The translations under genes were made by a program, and so were the position numbers. A stretch of 64,000 nt of DNA, from contig CM050653.1 of NCBI GenBank assembly GCA_027574665.1, forward strand, positions 39,816,118-39,880,117, in the 5' to 3' direction. Within the stretch, counting starts at the first letter, position 1. Each line of letters begins with the position of its first letter. The DNA is from Rhynochetos jubatus. Lineage: Eukaryota > Chordata > Aves > Eurypygiformes > Rhynochetidae. Of the stretch, positions 60,901 to 64,000 are shown piece after piece. Under the pieces are notes generated by a model, which saw nothing but the letters and a program-made list of their open reading frames with translations, did not search any database and was not told where the DNA came from.

Positions 60901-63577
60901 GATGATCATTCATCTCTATTAGTGAACTGAGACACTGTATTCCCTAAAATCCCCTTCAAACAGACACCAACTTAGTCTTCAAATGGATTTGAATACAGAA
61001 TAGTTACGGTCCCACTGCACCAGGTTCAAAGGCAATTAGCTTAGCACTAATGAAAATGTAAAGGTGCTCACACTGTCTAACATTAAGGATCCCAAGTGCG
61101 ATCAATACAACTGTTCAAATCAGCTATAATAGGAGATTTTCTCTCCATGCACTTTATACGGAGCCTAATAATCTATTTTGCCATCCTCGAAGTTTACGGT
61201 CTGATAGTGCTAATACCCTTCTAATAGCTACATCTCAAGACAGCCGTACTCTAAAAGCTCACATGGTAAAACACAGCAGCGTGCACGTCTGGATAGCATC
61301 AGGAGAGGAATGTGATGCATACTTGCACAAAAATACATAAACCAGTTTCTCTGTAACATGTGATCTCACAACACATTTCCTCTGGACTTTTATGTCTGGT
61401 TTTTTTTTTTTAAACAGTTGTTCTGGGAGGTTTTGTTGTTTTTAGTTTGAGAGACATACAGCTTAAATTACAATGATGAGACTCAGTAACACGAGGAAGA
61501 ACTTAAAAATGTGCTTCAAAAATAAATGTTTTGTTATCATTTTGCACTGCCAATCTGTTATTCTTAAATGCAGCTATTTTTCACTCAAAAAAACTAAGTC
61601 ACCAGAAAAAAAGCCCAAATCTCTGTGTCTACAGGATGCATTAACACAGTGCCGATTACAGGAAATCTAAAAAGGTGATGGTAGATACTTGTGTTTAAAG
61701 TACATAAGAAGGCAGCTAAAAACCAGTCAATATTATTCCTAAACCCTGTAGGAACCTCAAAGTATTAGGTGAGGACTGCCAGGCTTCTGGTTCCTACTGA
61801 AATTCAGACTAACTTTCCACTACTGAGTTAATGAAAGAAGCCTGAAGAACTGAGCTTGTGTTACTGCAGGGAATGCACGGACACAAGGATAGGAGATGAA
61901 GTCCTAACTGCTGACGTGCCCACTCACTGAAAGAGACTGTATATTCCAGTTGGCACGTTATAACCAAAGGTGACTGTACTCACTTGAGCTTAAGGTTCCA
62001 GTGGATGGCCTAGTTTTGCCTGTCTACAAAATCAAAACAGATAAGGAACAACTAAAATAGAAATGTAGTCCTGTTCCTTTTAATATTATCTAAGAAGTTC
62101 ATGAGATCCATGACCAGCTCCTGGTAACTCACACTGACATACTAGAGAAAGGCAAAACAAAACAATCAGGCATTAGATTCAATTGTAATTTGGATTTTGT
62201 TTGTTATGGCTGATTACAGAAGACAGTGCTGACCTCAATAGCAACGTTCTAGCATCACACAAAGCTGTGAGATTTTACCTAGAAAATTCAGTGTACTGTT
62301 TACAGGCTCAGTTTGCCCAGAATTAAGAGAGCGTTATGTCACATTTGGGTGTGGTAGATGTTTTAAAGAGTAATCTCCACTTTTACACAAAAAACACACT
62401 ATAGAGGAGGTCACACACCTGCATCTGGAGCACACAAAGAATATGTTCATGTACAACCAGGCACTGCAGTATAAAAACATCTGAGCTAACAGGTGAACCA
62501 GTCTCTGCAGCTCCATGCTGGGTTTTAGGTTTGGTTTGGGTTTTTTTTAATATGTAAGCTAGCTTAGAAATCCTCTCTAGGACAGGAGTTTGACTGCACT
62601 GAAGTATGCTGCCACTGCAAAATCAGCTCTGCTAGAATCCCTGTATCCTACTGAAGCTAATCTGATTCTTCATCTCTTGTGGAATCATCTTCAATCATCA
62701 TCATCTCTATGGAATCATTTGTTAAAACAGGAATTTTCAGTGGAAAAATCTAGTTCCTTATTTTCTTAACTTGCTTTGGAATGCCTGTTAAGTGTATTGT
62801 AAACCAGACTTTATTTATGCAATAAAATGGGAAGGGACAGGGAAAAAAGGCAACATTACTGTTCCCTCATACATACTTAGTTCTCAAACATTTTTTTAAA
62901 GTTCATCCTGTTTACAATTTCTGTTTATATTAGAGCCAAGTTAACTGTTTGTTGATGGTATTTCAGCAATGACAGAACTCCTAGTGTTGCAACAACAAAT
63001 ACATCCAGGGGATGAAACTAGGTTTCATAGAGCCCGATGTCCTTTAAAAGTGACAACATAAACGAAGTATGTTTGCACACACAAGGACAATAGACATTAC
63101 AAGCTGCTACACTGCTAGCCATACCAGAAATTTTAAGCTGTCTGAAAAGGAAGACCATTTTCCTGGTGTTGACTCTCATATATTCACAGATTGAAAGGAC
63201 AGATGAATCTGTTAAAACTTCCAGCTCTTTGCTCCACTTCTTAAGCAGTGACACATTAACAGAAAAAGAAGTACTATCTGAAATGCTACAGTTTACAACC
63301 CAACGTGTACAAGTCAACCAGCGCTGTTTTCTATTTATTTAACGCCCTGTGCTTTACACTGTCCACTAGTGCCTGTTCCACACTCCACTCACCCCAGCTC
63401 TGCCACCGCAACCTGCTGGGCAGCATCAGCCAGCTAATCTTAATACAATGTAAACTGGAATTTCAAAATCCCTGGATTTATGCATTTATCCACTTAAACC
63501 AAAAGCAGAATCTCCCTAGTTTATCTTTCCTTCAGGCCACCAAGGCTTTTCACTGGCATACATCAGTTTGCTCTTAC

Positions 63578-63694
63578 CTGTTGTTTGAGAGCCTCTAGAG
63601 ATTCAAATTCCAATTTGGCTAGCTTTATCTGGATGCTTCTTGGTTTATCCGGAATTACAAAAGCCATGATAAATTTTATTGCTAGTAGCAAGTG
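63578..63694 (-). CDS. ANO10: ANO10 penultimate coding exon (last membrane helix and cytosolic tail start)
   Basis: On the minus strand the 117-nt exon encodes 39 residues, [20 protein letters not shown] followed by [19 protein letters not shown]. The second half is nearly identical to the C-terminus of mammalian ANO10 (TMEM16K), an anoctamin-family lipid scramblase of the endoplasmic reticulum whose loss causes a human cerebellar ataxia. The hydrophobic first part is the end of the last membrane helix. IPDKPR and [10 protein letters not shown] are the diagnostic motifs. The acceptor is GTCTTTTTTCCAG above 63694 and the donor is GTAAGAG below 63578, both phase 0. All upstream exons lie beyond the window. 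A minus-strand ORF continuing past both ends is only intron read-through. Confidence 0.95.
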
Positions 63695-64000
63695 CTGGAA
63701 AAAAGACAAAAAGAAAGATACTGTTTTATAAAGTTTGAAGCATGAAGAGAACAGCATAATACTATTTTCAAATTTCAGTAATATAGGTATAAACAATTAT
63801 TTCTTGTGACATGTACAACATGGATAGCATACTATAACAACATTCAGCCTCAGCTGCTCCTTGTTTTTTCTATTTACAGTCATTCATAATTTGAATATAA
63901 ACATATCTACTTTGGCTTACCTTCATAATAATCCCATTTTCACTATGTACTATAAATTTCTAATTCAATTTTGTATTTGTGGTTTTATTTGTGATTCCAG
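63695..64000 (-). other. ANO10: ANO10 intron cut by window edge
   Basis: Intron upstream (in gene direction) of the exon at 63578-63694, with a pyrimidine-rich tract next to the acceptor. No further exon is seen before the window ends. Confidence 0.85.

Larger units (their letters stand above)
23175..63577 (-). other. ANO10: Last ANO10 intron, about 40.4 kb
   Basis: The intron runs from donor GTAAGAG (just below 63578) to acceptor CTCCCAG (just above 23174). It is AT-rich and mostly unique-looking, with six CR1 pieces, one CpG-dense island (27.1-27.5 kb), an inverted-repeat cluster (40.75-40.81 kb) and homopolymer runs, all listed separately. The stretches 24.3-27.1, 32.3-40.7, 40.8-44.0, 44.1-53.4 and 55.3-63.5 kb contain ORFs only of chance size, the longest being 146 codons at 49.07-49.51 kb. 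I see no nested gene, tRNA or conserved domain in them. Confidence 0.8.

Noticed and set aside
62654..62703. Minus-strand segment reading MMMIEDDSTRDEESD and stop as the ANO10 last exon
   Set aside because: The tail is acidic like the mammalian one, but the acceptor is weak (ATAGAG) and residues do not align. The exon at 23139-23174 has a far better acceptor and a direct residue match.
1..64000. A new multi-gene system, defence island, CRISPR array or complete transposon
   Set aside because: Only two ordinary vertebrate genes and decayed repeats are visible. Nothing supports such a system.

Overview
The window is vertebrate nuclear DNA, most probably from a bird. Genes are split by GT-AG introns, interspersed repeats are mainly CR1 LINE fragments with the CR1 3' end pattern, and one long repeat looks like an avian solo LTR. 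The window holds parts of two convergent protein-coding genes, the 3' part of SNRK (+ strand) and the 3' part of ANO10 (- strand). The same tail-to-tail neighbours occur on human 3p22. No bacterial-type gene, CRISPR array, tRNA, rRNA or complete transposon was found.

Region 1 (1-18,030) is SNRK, SNF-related serine/threonine kinase. Four coding exons are present (4637-4778, 7225-7437, 8520-8654, 14130-15348). Their splice phases join cleanly into 569 residues running from kinase subdomain IX to the stop. About 196 N-terminal residues, if the protein matches the human length, lie upstream of the window. A 3' UTR of about 2.7 kb follows, with three AATAAA signals, three Pumilio-type motifs and a GT microsatellite. 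The introns carry a CR1 fragment, an LTR-like repeat of about 1 kb with a 26-base poly-C run, a perfect palindrome and a cryptic exon-like segment of 61 bp.

Region 2 (about 18,030-22,880) is the tail-to-tail intergenic gap. It is fairly GC- and CpG-rich, with chance ORFs on both strands and no recognisable gene.

Region 3 (about 22,880-64,000) is the 3' end of ANO10 (anoctamin 10, TMEM16K), read right to left. The penultimate coding exon is 63578-63694. A tiny terminal coding exon at 23139-23174 encodes 11 residues that align with the start of the mammalian C-terminal tail. The intron between them is about 40.4 kb and contains six CR1 pieces including the internal RT fragment, a CpG-dense island near 27.1-27.5 kb, a compound inverted repeat at 40.75 kb and homopolymer runs. 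I recognise no nested gene in it.

SNRK and ANO10 are not known to act in one pathway. Their shared feature here is convergent arrangement. I did not find a new biological system. The most useful observations are the reconstructed ANO10 terminal exon with its shortened tail, the CaaX-like end of SNRK, the possible poison exon in SNRK, two near-perfect palindromes and the intronic CpG island.
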